Of a stretch of 64,000 bases of DNA, positions 12,330 to 25,744 are shown piece by piece (positions within the stretch are counted from its first letter, which is position 1; each line of letters starts with the position of its first letter). Both the position numbers and the translations under genes were made by a program. Under the pieces are notes generated by a model. It made no database searches. It was given only the letters and a program-made list of their open reading frames with translations, and was not told the DNA's origin. The stretch covers positions 223,192 through 287,191 of the forward strand of contig JADHZB010001096.1 of the NCBI GenBank assembly GCA_015657535.1. The letters are read 5' to 3'. This DNA comes from Nephromyces sp. MM_2019 (Eukaryota > Apicomplexa > Aconoidasida > Nephromycida).

Positions 12330-13916
12330 TCAAGCATCCGGTGCTTTGCAGTATCTGTCGCTAAAGTAAGTGTCAGACCAGCACCACCACATTCCTCGAT
12401 TTCCGTAGTTTCGTCCTGCATCTAATTCGAACCCCCCTGCGATAGCTGGGTTAGCTGCAGACTCCGCTGATTCATATATCTGACAGCAATTGCATCCTAG
12501 TGGTCCAGAAAAGTGCACCTGTCCTGGAGGGTTACTATTTTTATATAAGCTAGGCACAATCAGATAGAGAATCAGAAGAGTCCAAGTTAAGATCTGCAAA
12601 AACGTTGAATATTTCAAAATGTTACGGCTAGCTTAATGTGAATATAACCTTCACCATGAAATTATATCTTTTAGTACTGCATAAGATGCTGGGAGCCACG
12701 AGATTAAGGTCAGGCAGGCTTCAACTTTATGCGTTAAGCTCTATTAATGTGATAAATATTACTAAGAAAACTTCTGAAATAGTACATAGTGAAACTTTAC
12801 TAATGCTTATATCCCCTCTCAAATTTTCACTTGCTCTTCATTCTCATCTTGAGCAATTTTGAGAGCATTTCAAAGAAAATTATAACTAGTGTAAGCAAGT
12901 GCTGCCCTGCTATCAAGGCACTAGTACACAGGTGATTCAGTTAAAAAATTATTCCTTATTTTAGGGCGCACATAACTGGTACAGAGATTCCCATGAAAAG
13001 TAGAATACAAAGATTTTTCGTATACTCCTTGTTTCAGGATACTTTGCACTAAGTTAAAGAACTATAAGCCTGCATTTATTCATAGTAATTAACATCTAGT
13101 GGGCTATGCCAACTTTTGATATAGCAGTGAGTGACTGGTAGAAACCGTGTCATCCCAGAACTTCAGTACAATATGCAACAGCAACTTGAAATTTTCAAAA
13201 TTTGAGCTTTTTGGATATTTTTCTGCTGGAAAGGGCTGCTATCCATGGAAGCAGAAAATTCTACTTTAACTTCGTGTTCGTATTCTGCATTACAAAAAAA
13301 ACCTGAATGGATTTGATGCACTATACAGCGCAAAAATCACGACCTTGTATTACCCAAAAAACTTTTTCATCTTAAGTTTCCAATCATAAAAAAGTTACCG
13401 CTGGAAAGCACTATAAATATAGGATAAAAGCAGCATTAATTCTCAGTTGAAGATGTAATAAAGCTAAGCAAAAAAATTCTACGAGTAAGCCTTCAAGTTC
13501 ATGTCGAAAGTTTCTAGGTAAATCGAAGTTTTTTCTATTGTTGACATTGATTTTCCTGTATTTACCTAGCGGTCGGAAACCATTTTACTCTACCTCTACT
13601 TTATGTTAAAAAATCAGCCCGAAGATCTTAGCTGTGTTATACCCAAGTTCCTGCCTAATATATTAATTTTTCGGTTGCTCAACGTACAAAATAAATTTTT
13701 AACTTTTTACTTAAAATAAAATCAAGCCTTTGCAAAAACTAACCAGGCCTATCATGCACGAAAGCCGAACAATCCACTCCCTCATTGATACTTTACATGG
13801 AGGTCGCCCATCAGCTTCACATAGGTATTTTATAAAACGAATCAACCTGCCTTTTTTTCCGGCTGCAGGGATACGTTTAGCCAGTTGCTCCACACGTTTT
13901 TCAGTGCCTCTCTTCT
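12330..13916 (-). CDS. Unidentified single-pass membrane protein, last two exons
   Basis: Two exons with good splice sites join in frame: 13744-13916 (acceptor GTTGTAG, donor GTTAGT) and 12330-12593 (acceptor TTTTTGCAG, ends in TGA). The first encodes a basic segment (KRGTEKRVEQLAKRIPAAGK, then RPPCKVSMREWIVRL). Across the junction the two halves form one hydrophobic helix, SCMIGL plus ILTWTLLILYLIVPSLY, which strongly supports the join. After it come about 70 residues rich in Cys, Gly and aromatic residues (GPLGCNCCQ, GNRGMWWCWSDTYF, YCKAPDA). The layout suggests a basic cytosolic part, one membrane span and a lumenal or extracellular Cys-rich domain. The 5' exons were not found, so the protein is partial as annotated. 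I do not recognise the family. Confidence 0.45.
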
Positions 13917-15001
13917 CTACAACGAAATTGAGAAAAATGTTTAAGATCAGCTAGAAGAAATTTAAAGCAGCTCAATGAGGTTGAGAAGGTAAACTAGTAT
14001 ACACACTATAGATTCACTTTGTGAAACATAATGCCTAGCAGTAACAGATTCCGCTTATTAACTTTTACGAGCAAAATCTTCTATTGAAATATCTAGCAAG
14101 GACAGAGAAAGCAAATCCAAAATTTATGCGCTGTTGTTATTTTTTCTTCATTCTTAGTCTCTTGAATATTCATAGATAATTTATAACTTCGTAAAGATTC
14201 ATTTTTCATGCTTCACAAATAGAATCTTTGATATTGCACAGCCTATTTCTAACCAATTAATATACTGAACCCCAAAAATGACCCCTCTACACATTGACGA
14301 GACTAGCAACACTGAGTCAGACATGATTCAGCGCCCTATACATATCAAGAAAATATCTTCGGCTTTCTACTCAATTTCAATATTATTAAAGCACATGTAG
14401 TATACAAACCTCGTGCAGTTGATTGCACGAAGTTTTGTAGGATATAGCAAGCTTGCACTAGTTTTACTGCTATCCAAAAAGCTAATTTTTTAAGGCAAAA
14501 ATTACCAAATTAATTCCATATTTTATAGGAAATGTCATCTGCATGATAAAGATAGCACCACCAAGCAAGTTGGAAACTATGAGAAGCATATCCATAATAT
14601 GTTTAAGATGAGTCTTTAGACGTTACAAGCAATGCTCTTTGTTAGAAAAAAATTATATTATACGTAAAGCTGGAAATATGGCAAAGCTTAAGCGTTATAC
14701 AAATCTTTTATGGCCGTAATATATATATAAACACAACATCAGGTTGCATTTGCTTAATCACAAAAGAAGCAACCTACGGTGGGAACTGTTGAATCTAAAA
14801 AGATTGCACGTCATAGCAAGGGTCCAATTTTTTAAGTAGCTCTAAAATGCGGATTTAATAATAAAAAAAGTAAAAAACTCCCAAAATTAGAAAAAAATTT
14901 ATTACTCTATCCTATTAATCGATACATAACATATTATGCGAATTCATGATATTTTTTTCACCACTAGGATCATATTTAAATTACATATATAACTTCTTCC
15001 T
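13917..15001. other. AT-rich spacer
   Basis: Very A+T-rich sequence between the rhomboid stop codon and the second-last exon of the membrane protein. It may hold 5' exons of the latter. A minus-strand ATG frame near 14320 (MSDSVLLVSSMCRG) is open for about 40 codons, but no in-phase splice to 13916 was found. Confidence 0.3.
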
Positions 15002-18000
15002 TTAAAAAGTTATCGCTTCCTTACTAATTTCCAAGCGGCGTGCTTCTAGCCGTTTCTGAGTTTCCGGTGACAGCATCCCTCTGAATAGTGTAGACAGAGC
15101 TATATCCTGCCACAATGAACACTTGTCCAGTAATGACACGTTTGTGATAGTTCCAAATCCAAAAAGGATTCCCCCTAGACAGCCGCCCTAAATAACATAC
15201 GAATCACACTAACTTATTAGGGATATATATTTCGGAGTATAGTTTAATTTCCTAAAGAAAAAAACTTCTTAAGATCAAAATTATCCCGAGGAATTTCTTC
15301 ACTTATAATTTGTGCCTTGCTGGAAAATCATTTCTCACCTTCACCCGATAAAATTTTATCAAGCAAGGCAATTAACAGGGGAAGTGCTACAATCAATTTG
15401 AGTAAATATCAGGAAGCAAATAAATTCACTGTGAAGATGCTGTGATTTATGGCATGCAAAATCAGAAAGATTGTGCAATACCATGAGCATTACAAAATTT
15501 TTTGACTTGTATGTGATACAAGAATATAATTCAAAGGCATACGTCAATGCTTAGCGAGCCTTATACTAAACAGTTTAAACTAAACTTTCACAGTGGTATA
15601 TGCTTCCCAATTATGTATTTGATAAATGCGGGGGTTTCTTGATTATAATTTCTTTGGTAAAGCTATAGAATTAAAGTGAAATTGAGTTACACAAATCAAT
15701 AAAGCTTTCATGTAGAATATTCATATGTTTGATATTATCGACTGACTACATCAAGTACTTTCAACTCTGCCATGCCCTCAAAAAATTAAACTTCAGATCC
15801 TTTTAAGTTCGAATATCATTTTCCACGCAGTGCAATTAAGCAATTCTTGTGCACGGCTTACCATATGAGCATAATTGTCCGTAATACCCGTCATACCAGT
15901 TACCAATCCTAGTATCTGGAATAAAAAAGCAATAGTTTTTTACGGTAAACAAATTATAAAATGATGCATGCACTTCCCAAAATAAACTTATAAAAATATT
16001 CTTATCACATTTCAAGCAGGATTGAACAGGAATAGAATGTATACACCGGAGCTAATGTGTAATGTTGCAGCATAAAACATATATTGCAAGCGGGAATTCA
16101 TTTACAGGATTCTAAAATTCAATGCTTTCAAAGCTTAAGGAGCTAAGAAAGTGAAGAAGCTACAATTATTCTTTGTTGTGGGCTAAAAATCAAGTAGTAC
16201 GAATTTTTTATAAGCGCTTCAATTATGCTCAGCACCATCTTTCAAGCTCATCTGCCACAAAAAGTTGATGCAAGTAATAAAGAAGACCGTAGTACACTTA
16301 CAATTACGAGTATCATGAAGCTCAACACACAGCATGGTCGGGGTAGAGATTTCCAATATTCTGTAAGCAGAGAAATAGGCGCTTCTGATTGCTTCAGCAA
16401 GCTTAAAAAGAATTTTATAATTAAAAAAGTAAAAAAAGGTTCTTAATCAACGAAATCTGGAACACACGCTCTAAACTAAATCAAAGCAGCTAAGTAGAAT
16501 TAAAGTATGTGAAGCACACTCTGTAAAGCATTCGAATCTTTGCCAAAATAATTTCATCTTGTGGAGATGCAAAGAATTCGAGATAAGCCTTGTGGAGTGA
16601 ACTTAAAACAAGTTTGACGGAAGAGCTTTAAAACAAAAAAATCCACTAAAATCTCTACTTTTTTGTTTTACTCTTACATGAAGAAGCCTATACATAACAT
16701 CTTATGATATTATCAAGGTACCAGGTATTATGATGGATAGCATACCTCGAAGGCCATATATTATGAGGCAGAAAAAGCAATGCACACAAAAACATAATCC
16801 GGATCACAAGAAAGAGGGCAAGAATCAAAAGGCTTACCAACGCAATAAGGTATTAATGCACCAAGTAAACCGTACATAGCTCCAGAAGATCCGGTAGTTA
16901 ATGAGCACGGATCAGCGACAGCTGATAGCAAATTCCCTGTCACACCTCCAACAAAAAATAAAAGGGCTGTACGTGTTAATCCCCAGTCCTGTAAATTAAA
17001 CATCAAGTCCACATCAATACAAAGTAAGGGGCCACCAAACGTAAATGTGAAGCGTATGCATTCGCCAGTACATTAGACCACACTGAGAAACTCAACATTG
17101 ACAGGTAATGAACAAAAAGACTATACACGCATAATTAGTACAAAATCGAAATAATATGATTTTGAAGCTACAAAAACATAGTAAGAAAACAGGAAACATT
17201 CTACGAAAAGCTTGCAAGCATTGAAGATGCTTGTCTCTAATTTATGCAAGCATCCTCTATCGATAGAAGAAAAACTTAGCATTAAAGGAGGTTAGGAAAA
17301 CATTGATACAACCAATGGCATGAATCCTGAACTAGAAATAACGAAAGGTGTGCTGAAAAATACAGAGGCAGGCTCCTACCGGTTCGAGCATCCATAATAT
17401 CTGGATTTGGCTTATCACATTTAAAAGGATGTGAATCCAGCTCCCGTGCATACAGATAGACCAAAATACTCTGAAGAACTCGTGGTAGTTTCGGATGTAG
17501 TTCGTCTCTAGTCCCCCTAAATGTTTATATATGCGAGGATTTGGAGCCTGCCAACTTGCTGGAAGGCCTTCCAAGCCTCCTCCTTTTACCAGCTGCGAAG
17601 GCCACCCCTCATCTCCTGCACATTCACCAACCGCGCATCGTTCGTCTGACCTGGTATTTAAGTTATATTCGCAGGCTCCATATCCAAAGTTTACAACCCA
17701 GGGTTTTGTAGAAAGGGAATACTCCGGGTAGAGTACCGGCGTAATACATCTTCCATTGAATGTCAGAAAATTAAATATTTGCCTAGAAGGATAAGAGCCA
17801 TTTAGGTCGTATGTGATATTGAAAACGCAACGTGACGTGTGAGTCGAGCAGGAAAAACGAATTTTTCATTTCTTGTTTATCCAATAATCCAGATTTAAGG
17901 ATGAAAGTTAGAAGCACACATCAGCTAATTTTATTGCACCGTTTTGTGGGGCATGGCGATACAGTACCCATTTATTTAGAATCCTCTCATGCTGTACTTT

Positions 18001-19327
18001 AGGAAAATAAGGGTATGCTAAATCGAAAAAAGCGGTCGAAGATACAATTACAGCCGTAGATACTGATACCTGCCGAAGCCAATATTATAGTGCCCTGTGC
18101 AGAAATAGTAACCAGGGGTCTCAAATGGGAGCTAAGCTAGTAGTCATAACTTCCCAAGTGCTATAACCACTATCTGGTGCCTCCGCTACCAATATTACAC
18201 CACTCTTCGTGCTAAAAGAATTTTTATCTCGCCAATAGTGTGGCCTACGAGATAACATGTACTCTTACTGATCATATTCAGCCAACCTCATGATATCAGT
18301 AAATCTTGCCATGCGATGATAACAAAATATTCTTCATCATGCTTTTTCATGTTATCCGGCTCATATATGTACTTCCCGAGAAAGCCTTCCAAACCACTTA
18401 CTCTTGCAGGAATATGAAAATTAAGAAGGAAGTAGTTGAGATACAGACGCTCAGCTTTCCCCATATAGGTACAGCTGCCAATGCGGGGTCCATTCCTTTG
18501 TACGCTGCATGCGAAGGCTTACGAAACCGTCCTAATTTCTCCGATCCAATGGGATTCAGCGGGGACCTTCGATTTACTGAAATCCGTACCCGAGCAGGGG
18601 TTGGGCTTTTATCAATTCGAAGACCATCTCGAGCAGCCTTCTCTACTTCTGGATTTATAGAGGCTGCTAGGGCATTCTCTGCCGATAGCTTGATTGCTGG
18701 TCTCTCCTCTACGGCTTTAACTGAGTCTTTAAGTGTATCAAAATTCTCAAAGGCCCCTTCTGCACGGGTGGAATATCTAATCTCGTTGCTTCCTTTATTT
18801 TGGGGAATGTGGCTGACGGCGCACACTTCAGTATCGAATGTACTCTTTGATTTGGCATCCTTAGGGGGTGTTATCTGCTCTTCGTTATTAGGCGAATTTA
18901 TTACACTTTGGCTTAGCGCTACTGTACTCGAAGGGACTACAGATTTTGTAGCCGTCGGCGAGAGTATCGCAGCCGGAAGCTTTGGAGCTAAATTAGCCGT
19001 TAGGCTGTGTTTTATTACAGTGAAATTACGTGCAGCATTTCGTGATGCAGCAGGCAATGTAGCTCCCCTTCGATTTTCATGGGGACTTTGCTGCGAAGAA
19101 GCCGGGGACGCCGATGAATTAAGGCTTTCAGCGACAGCATGATGCAACTGCTGTTCATTCTGCAATGTTTTGCTATCTGAAACCGGTGATTTGGCCATAG
19201 TCAATTTGTTTGCTAATTTTGCATCGGCTCCTTCATTGGGTATTACTGATGCAGCATCCTTCATGGTCCTTGATCGCGCAGTTTTAAGGGGTATTTCCCC
19301 CTTTCTGCTCTCTGCATCTGACGTCAT
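15002..19327 (-). CDS. Rhomboid intramembrane serine protease, ROM4/ROM5 type, 6 exons
   Basis: Cleaves transmembrane substrates within the membrane. In Toxoplasma and Plasmodium, ROM4-type enzymes sit in the plasma membrane and shed adhesins during gliding and invasion. Exons in coding order: 18402-19327, 17380-17782, 16838-16988, 16302-16360, 15862-15915, 15002-15187. Phases agree and give 592 residues. Residues 1 to about 285 are an Ala/Ser/Thr/Lys-rich cytosolic extension. The first membrane span ([15 protein letters not shown]) ends exon 1. The lumenal loop carries CITPVLYP and [10 protein letters not shown], and [10 protein letters not shown] gives the HxxxxHxxxN motif (about H421, H426, N430). 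Catalytic Ser is S478 in GSSGA; catalytic His is H530 in DNYAHMGG. The 62-residue last exon ends in a charged cytosolic tail. An in-frame TAG upstream of the ATG at 19327 fixes the start. ROM4 and ROM5 cannot be told apart here. Confidence 0.92.
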
Positions 19328-22300
19328 TACAATATATTTTACAAACCTCCAAAGGGCCTAATATGAGGTTTACCGTATTCGTCTGCTACTGCTTGGCGTT
19401 TTTGTGCTTTTGGGCTATTATTGAGGGTTTCTGGACTTTATAAAGGCTAATAAGTATAGAGTAACTCTCATGCTGAAAACACACGAAGGCTTGTTACCAC
19501 TCTTGCTGTATTACGAAGCAAGTTCTCGCTTCGAGGTAAATGCCACAGGCTCCGTCAAAGAAATTTTCGTCCGTTATTCGGAATAAGATTTGACATGCAA
19601 CTGATATCGGGAGATGACACTATAGATTTCGTGCCCATTTCTTTTTTTCTGTGAATACACTGAAATATGGTACACGATCACCCTAAATAATATTCTTTAT
19701 TGACTATATCGTGTTGCTGATTCTTGCTCCTAAGATTTGCTGGGTTAAATATCTTTCGCCTGTACAATCAAAAGATAGGATATGGCACCTCTTTCTCAGT
19801 ACTTGATATCTCATCTTCAACTTCGTGTGTGTGCCGCTATTATTGGTGCCGGTTACTAAATGTAGATATTACTATGATGTGATATTAATTTTTTATGGAA
19901 TTTATACTTTTAGCGGAAGCGACTGTCACACTCTGTACACTTTTGACATAAAAGAACACACGCCAGCCCACTATGTATTATTGTGCCGCTTACCTTATGT
20001 ATAAAAAAATTTTGTGGAGCACTAGAGTATGTCAAATCACGTGAAGTTTAAAATAACATCAGCAAATGCGGTTGGAAATGTTTTCAGCAAAGGCACTTAG
20101 TTTCCCCTAGATCCACACTTGTGAAAATTCAGTCATTGCTAGATGCATTAGCAGAATTACTTTTTATTCGTGGTCAACTAGTGGTATAATTTTTCGAAAT
20201 TATCCTTCTGTGTCTATATCCATGTTGTGAAAACTTTTTGGGGGTACAATTAAAAGTTGCTCAATTCATTTTGAAGGCCATGGTAGTACGGAAGCAACAG
20301 AAAAGTTTCCTGTGCAGCAGAAATGCTTTGCAAAAAAATTGAGCATGTGTAGGCACCGCGAAACATTATATGGAAGATGTATTTCAGGCTGTTCTGATTC
20401 TAATACATCTCGGATTTGTGGTGCATAAGTTAGCAAAGACCCATTTTGTATTATCCTTGGAAACAACAGTTTCTATTGAACCCTAGGAATACTAGAACAT
20501 TTAAAAACACTGATAAACAATTTCTAATTAATGATTAAAAGTTAATAAATATTTTGTAGATGAAATCTTTTCATTGTAAAAATATTAATCATGAATCGGA
20601 TTTTCATAAGCTGAAGGTGGTGGCGCTTTGTAGCTAGCTGACTTTGGTAACATTGGCATAAGCCTAATTGTCAATTTTATCGACGCCTTGCAGCTCGATT
20701 GCTAAATAAAGAAATGAGTTATACTCGTCGCACTTGAAATTGCTCTCCATACTTCAAACTTAACCTTTCAGAAATGAATTGAACAAATACTTCTCAAGGT
20801 GTCGATCCTCCAAATACGAGACACCTTTAGTGTCTAAACCATAGCTACAGACCGTGATACGCGCAGTGGAGAATCAAAAAAAGATAATGTCACTCTATTA
20901 GCCTGTCAAGATGGAATGCACCCTGCGTATTAGAACTTCTTTACGCTTGACTATGGCCAAAGTAGACAGCGCATGAACGAGTAACCATGCTGCACTGAAG
21001 GCGTCCATGTTACAAATAGTGTCATTTCTAAAAGGTGACAGTGTGCTGACTTCGTATAAGTTGTGCTTCCGTTGTCAGTTTATATTTTCCATTTGTAGAG
21101 TAGTTTAGAAAAAAAACGATACTCTTGTTTTGCTTTTCGAAAATTCTCACCTGCTGCATTTGTTTCAAAATGGCCACATTTTTTGAAAGTTGCTTAAACT
21201 TAAAATTGCAGGTTGTGTTTCTAAAACGGAATAAGTGATTGGCATAAAAACTTAAGAGAACTAGTGGAATATTTTGTATCCGCCATACATATCCTCTATA
21301 CATTGCTTCTACCCTGATGTAATTTGCTCAATAATTGTTATGCCTACCTGGCACGCAAATAAGGAGTAGATTGTCGCTTCGGCAGTTAACAGAGCTTAAG
21401 TGTACTGGAGTGCTGCTTTCATAAATGTCACTAAATATTGCGGTTTCTCATTGCATTTTCCAATTATATAAGCCCGAAGCCCGTGGGTTAATATGGCACT
21501 GTTTTAAGTAAGAATAAATAACTGGATATTTTTCTGTTTGTTTTGTTTTAAAAGCTCATTACACTGCGCTTATCATTGTGTTTTTTATTCTCCTCAATAT
21601 CTTTGGCTGGCATTATATACCATATTTCATAACGCGGGATAAGGGGGAATTAGGCATAGCTAGCTTACCAAGCAACCTATATTAATATCCCAAAAATGTA
21701 GAATAGCGGTTTATTTTGGGGTAATATAACTACCTTACCAGCATCATAGCAAAAGTCTAGTCTCCAGAAAGATCGTTTGCAAGGCTGCGAATTTATTAAG
21801 TCGTGATAAAAGCTTTCACGTCATGTCATTGGCATAAGAATATCGAGTGTAGGGCACTTCCCTTTATAGAGCCTAGGATGAATATAAAGTGTAACGGAGA
21901 GCTTGATCGATGGACACAGCATTTTCGCACATGTTACCTTCGACAATGGCTGCTATTTCAAATTGTGTCATCATATTCTAAGAAAAAATCATGCGAAAAT
22001 AACCAGGATAAAAACCGGTATGACTTTGAATGGATTTCAAAGTTTCATGATAGGAACATTAACACGTATTATTTTCCTGAATTTTCTGAAATTATTAAGT
22101 ATATGCCACTGCAAACTTCCGCCCTTGAAAGCTGAGGGCGCAATTTTCTGTGAGCTGACCTTTCGCACTGGAAGCTCTTTCGGGTGAAGTTGTGAAATGC
22201 ACAGCGGAATGGTGGCTTAACAAAATTCCTTCTACATGTGTTTACACTTATTTTGTACAGCAGCCTCTGGGGCTAGTAAGATAAAATACTTAAACTTTTT

Positions 22301-22670
22301 TTCCCTGAGTATTACACACGCGTATATCCCACTCTGAAATAAGTCTTTGTGCTTTGTACTTTACGGTATATAAACATACAATGTGCTTAACCACTCCAAA
22401 TGCCTTTCGCATGAAAAAAGTGTTCTTACCAAGGGGGGCTTTGCTTGAGGTGACAAAGCGATGGCCGCTGAATACTAATCTCAATGAAGCGCTACCGGCA
22501 ACAGCAAATGAATGAGTCCCGTGAAGCCTTGGAGTAAGCGCATGAAGTAAATCATAGAGGGAGACTAGAACTGCTTGCTGAACAGGAGAAGCTTTAAAAT
22601 AATTAGTGGAGGGCCAAAACTTCTTTTTTTCGTGCTATGTTTTAGTTGACACTTTTTCGATGTGACGTAG
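19328..22670. other. Spacer upstream of the rhomboid gene, with possible minus-strand exons
   Basis: No gene is assigned. Minus-strand stretches with acceptable splice sites are 22440-22477 (acceptor TATTCAG, donor GTAAGAAC), about 21152-21221 (acceptor CCGTTTTAG, donor GTGAGA, Lys/Gln-rich) and 20266-20455 (open to a stop, contains RDVLESEQPEIHLPY). Their phases do not all join and no family is recognised. Two overlapping plus frames at 21803-22187 are probably noise. Confidence 0.25.
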
Positions 22671-22863
22671 CTCCCAATGCAAGGTGGAATGGGTGGAACA
22701 AAACGTTTCTTGGATTTAGCCGAGAGAAATCCTTATAGCTGGTTAGTCCAAGTACCAGAATTATTCCGCCGGTACGGTATAGCAACATTTTATTCAAGTG
22801 ACTGCTACAATGGACTGCTTGCCTACACATTATGGAATGGTACACTAGGTTTATTTTCTAGTG
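22671..22863 (+). CDS. Possible exon of a mitochondrial carrier (SLC25-like)
   Basis: This single exon is bounded by an acceptor-like GACGTAG and a strong donor GTAAGAAG and encodes about 64 residues. The order of features resembles one SLC25 repeat: MQGGMGGTKRFLDLAER, then VPELFRRYGIATFY, then NGLLAYTLWNGTLGLF. This is the region after a PxDxxKxRxQ motif, where a matrix helix is followed by a membrane span. The PxD signature itself would lie in a preceding exon that I did not find, and the expected Gly of the [YF]xG motif is replaced by Ser. A competing minus-strand frame is open over the same interval. If real, the gene would be an inner-mitochondrial-membrane transporter of unknown substrate. 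Confidence 0.3.
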
Positions 22864-24952
22864 GTAAGAAGCTTCAATTATCACAGTGAACACATCCATA
22901 TCGAATAGTACTAGGATCCCGATTTGTAATGACCTGGAGTGCCCATCCTAGTGACAATGCTTGAACGACGTAGGGGTAGGAAGTTCGCACTGCGCCGGCT
23001 GCCCATCTTATTTGCGATTCAACTGGAGTACTCACCTGTAGGAAAACTAATTGGGCACGATAGCACCTTAGGCAGTGAAAGATAGACTCCCTTGTTTTTG
23101 TATGGATCATTTACGACACGTTAATAAAGATGCACATTTTGTCAGTGAAAATTAAAGGCAGTATTTATGGATTTTTGCATGAAGAGTAAGGTGTATGAAG
23201 AGGTGAAAATAACTGCGTCATAAACATTGGGTTCAAATACTGAATTGCCTCATATTCCAGCGTCATATGCAGCCCTGAATCTAACCCCGTAGTTCTGGAT
23301 AACAAGCTACGGGTCTGACATACAGAAAACCGCCTTTTAAGTTACCATATTATATAAATTTATATCGATATCTACGTTGGTTGTCCTGGCGATAGTAATA
23401 CGAATTCATGTAATATATATTGAGTATCTTAAAATGAAGCGCATGAAGTGTAACCCAACAAATATACATTCACTACCTAGTTAAAAAAGGAGAGGCTGAC
23501 CTTTAAAATACGGGAGTACAAGACCGTGTTATTACATGTGACTGAGTTCAATCAAGTAAAACAGCTGAAGATTAAAAGAAAAGTATACCAGTACGATAGA
23601 AAGAGCTTCACACGATATGAAGTGACTAGATGGGATGCGTAGCCTGGATTAGAGGGAAATGAACAATTCTGCTGCTTTCTGAATATTCAACTGTAGTACC
23701 CATCACGATAGAATTGTTATGGAAACTAAACATACCACATGTCGGCTTCAAGTATGGATAACCAAATATTTCAAACAATTTATTCTTCCTTTTGAACCAA
23801 AATCTTTGTTGGCCTCATTTCCAATAAAAATTACCTTCATGGTATCGTCTCAAAAGTGAAAATTTATTGTGGAAGCCAAAACTTCCTGCAGGAAAAATGA
23901 TAATTTCTTTTACAGTGTACTTGTTTACAGGAATATCAGCGGTGTACAAAGGTGTACACAATGTAATCTTTTTCAGCTCGGCGTTCCCGGGATGATAGCA
24001 CCAACAATATAACCAGGCTACCCAACTTGAACTCTTCAACATGTAAAAGAACGAGGGAATCATTTTTCAGCAAGACCTCTATGGTATACTTGCGGTTTTT
24101 TGCTCTCTAGCCGGCTAAAAACTCATTTGAGCCTTGGAAATCAACAGAAAGAAAAGCGATAGTCTTGAAAAGTGCTAGCAACTATAAGTTATGACTTCTA
24201 GGGGTCGGTTTCACTTTGCACCTATAATTTAACCCACCCATACTAAGTCTAATAATGAATATTGTCCTTCAGCCGTCCAGCTTCTTCGATTAAACTTCAC
24301 ACGAAGAGAATTTTCAGAAGCATTTTTTACTATAGATTACATCTAGATAGAAAATGCCCGTAACAGGAGATAGACTGGTTGCTATATTTCTGTACTTCCA
24401 GCGTTTAACCCGTAAGTCTCAGAATATGTTTCACATTTCAACTGTTTACAGCTTTTCTTGAAGTCATGGCTTTGTCGCTATAAGTGGCTCTTACGTTACG
24501 TATTGAGCATAGAATAGCAACATAGCACTGAAGCGATAAAAAATTCTTATATTTGAATATGAAGGACAAAAAGAAAATATAAAGCGAAGCCCTTCTTGTT
24601 TCACATACTAAAAATCACGTCGAATCAATACGCAATTTTATCGTTGCTTCTTCCTTCCAACATTGCTGCAGGTAAAACAGGGTTGAACTAATTAAAAAAA
24701 AAAAGATACGCTAATTTTCCAATTATCATGAAATTAAAAAGTAAATGAGTAAACAAATAATCACAATAACAGCATGTCCTAAGTCTATAATAAAATTTTT
24801 GGATTCAATTCATTTTAAGATTCCAGTAATAATGCATCCTTCCCTATTTTCATAGGTATGATTTGAGCTAAATAAAGTAATGCCGTTTATTAAGTATGAA
24901 AAAATATTATATTGAAACTTCGAAGAAAGTAATTCTATAGGTTCAAGGGTAC
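22864..24952. other. Unassigned AT-rich stretch
   Basis: Minus-strand open frames at 22874-23110 (contains TPVESQIRWAAGAVR) and 23815-24063 (contains YTADIPVNKYTVKEI) have some coding character and nearby splice-like sites. I could neither join them in phase nor identify them. The rest shows nothing recognisable. Confidence 0.25.
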
Positions 24953-25538
24953 TTCTCTTCTCAAATCTCCTTCTACTTTAAAAGAATCGCTTATTACATT
25001 TCTTAAGGAAATATATCCAGCGTTTTTTACTTCTTTCTTGAATGCTACCCAGGAGTTTACAACACAACTTCCCTGCAAAATAGATCCATACTCCATAAAG
25101 AAAAAACTTGGAACTACCTCAACTGGAATCATTAGTTTGGAGCTATAACTGCGAAGGCCGAATAGATTTCATCAATTTCTAACGTTGCATGGAAGTCACA
25201 CTCCTGAGCCAACTTTAAAGAGAACCAGATTCATTTCAAGAAAACCATTAATTAATCTAATTTTAGTTTAGGCCATGACTATAAAGTCAATGAGGAGAGT
25301 TTAGACATAACTAGGTGCTTTCCCCCGTGGTGAGTTATAGGTTTCAAGGGTCAAGAATACTTTTTTAAAACTCCACAAGCAATCCAATACTTTTGACTTT
25401 TAAAACGGTTTGTTTAGTACTTTCCAAATATCTTGCCAAACTCTGCGTGCACTCCCCACGAAATGCATGTTTACTACATAGGTGGATGGCTGTTTCAAGA
25501 TATGAAGTACAAACTCAAAACCTTTACAGTTGGGCGCT
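24953..25538 (-). CDS. Two possible exons of an unidentified minus-strand gene
   Basis: 25421-25538 (acceptor TTTTTATGCAG, donor GTACTA) encodes a segment with KGFEFVLHILKQPSTYVVN and ARRVWQDIWK. 24953-25072 (acceptor ATTTTGCAG, donor GTACCC) encodes GSCVVNSWVAFKKEVKNAGY followed by an acidic and basic helix-like stretch. Both are in phase 0 at the junction, so they can be joined directly. No family recognised. Open frames at 23.8-24.1 and 22.9-23.1 kb on the same strand could be further exons. Confidence 0.28.
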
Positions 25539-25744
25539 CTGCATAAAAATAAATACTGAGATTCCAATAGGGAGGGCTGCATCCGCTACTCGCTCCCATG
25601 GGCATAGCTTGTTCCCTTGAAAGTCGTTTAAGGCTCCAACCTGCAAGAAGATACTTTTTACCGGCTGCATGCAGCTACTTCACCTAGAACTAATGTGTGC
25701 TCAATTTTTTGGGAGCTTTACACTAGCTTAGCATGACATAACAG

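Noticed and set aside
17370..17390. GGTTCGAGC, resembling a tRNA T-loop
   Set aside because: It lies at the end of a rhomboid exon and has no matching stem or acceptor arm. No tRNA gene was convincingly found anywhere in the window.
18306..19142. 278-codon plus-strand open frame
   Set aside because: It is the antisense shadow of rhomboid exon 1. The minus frame is longer, has a start preceded by a stop, and splices in phase into the rhomboid core.
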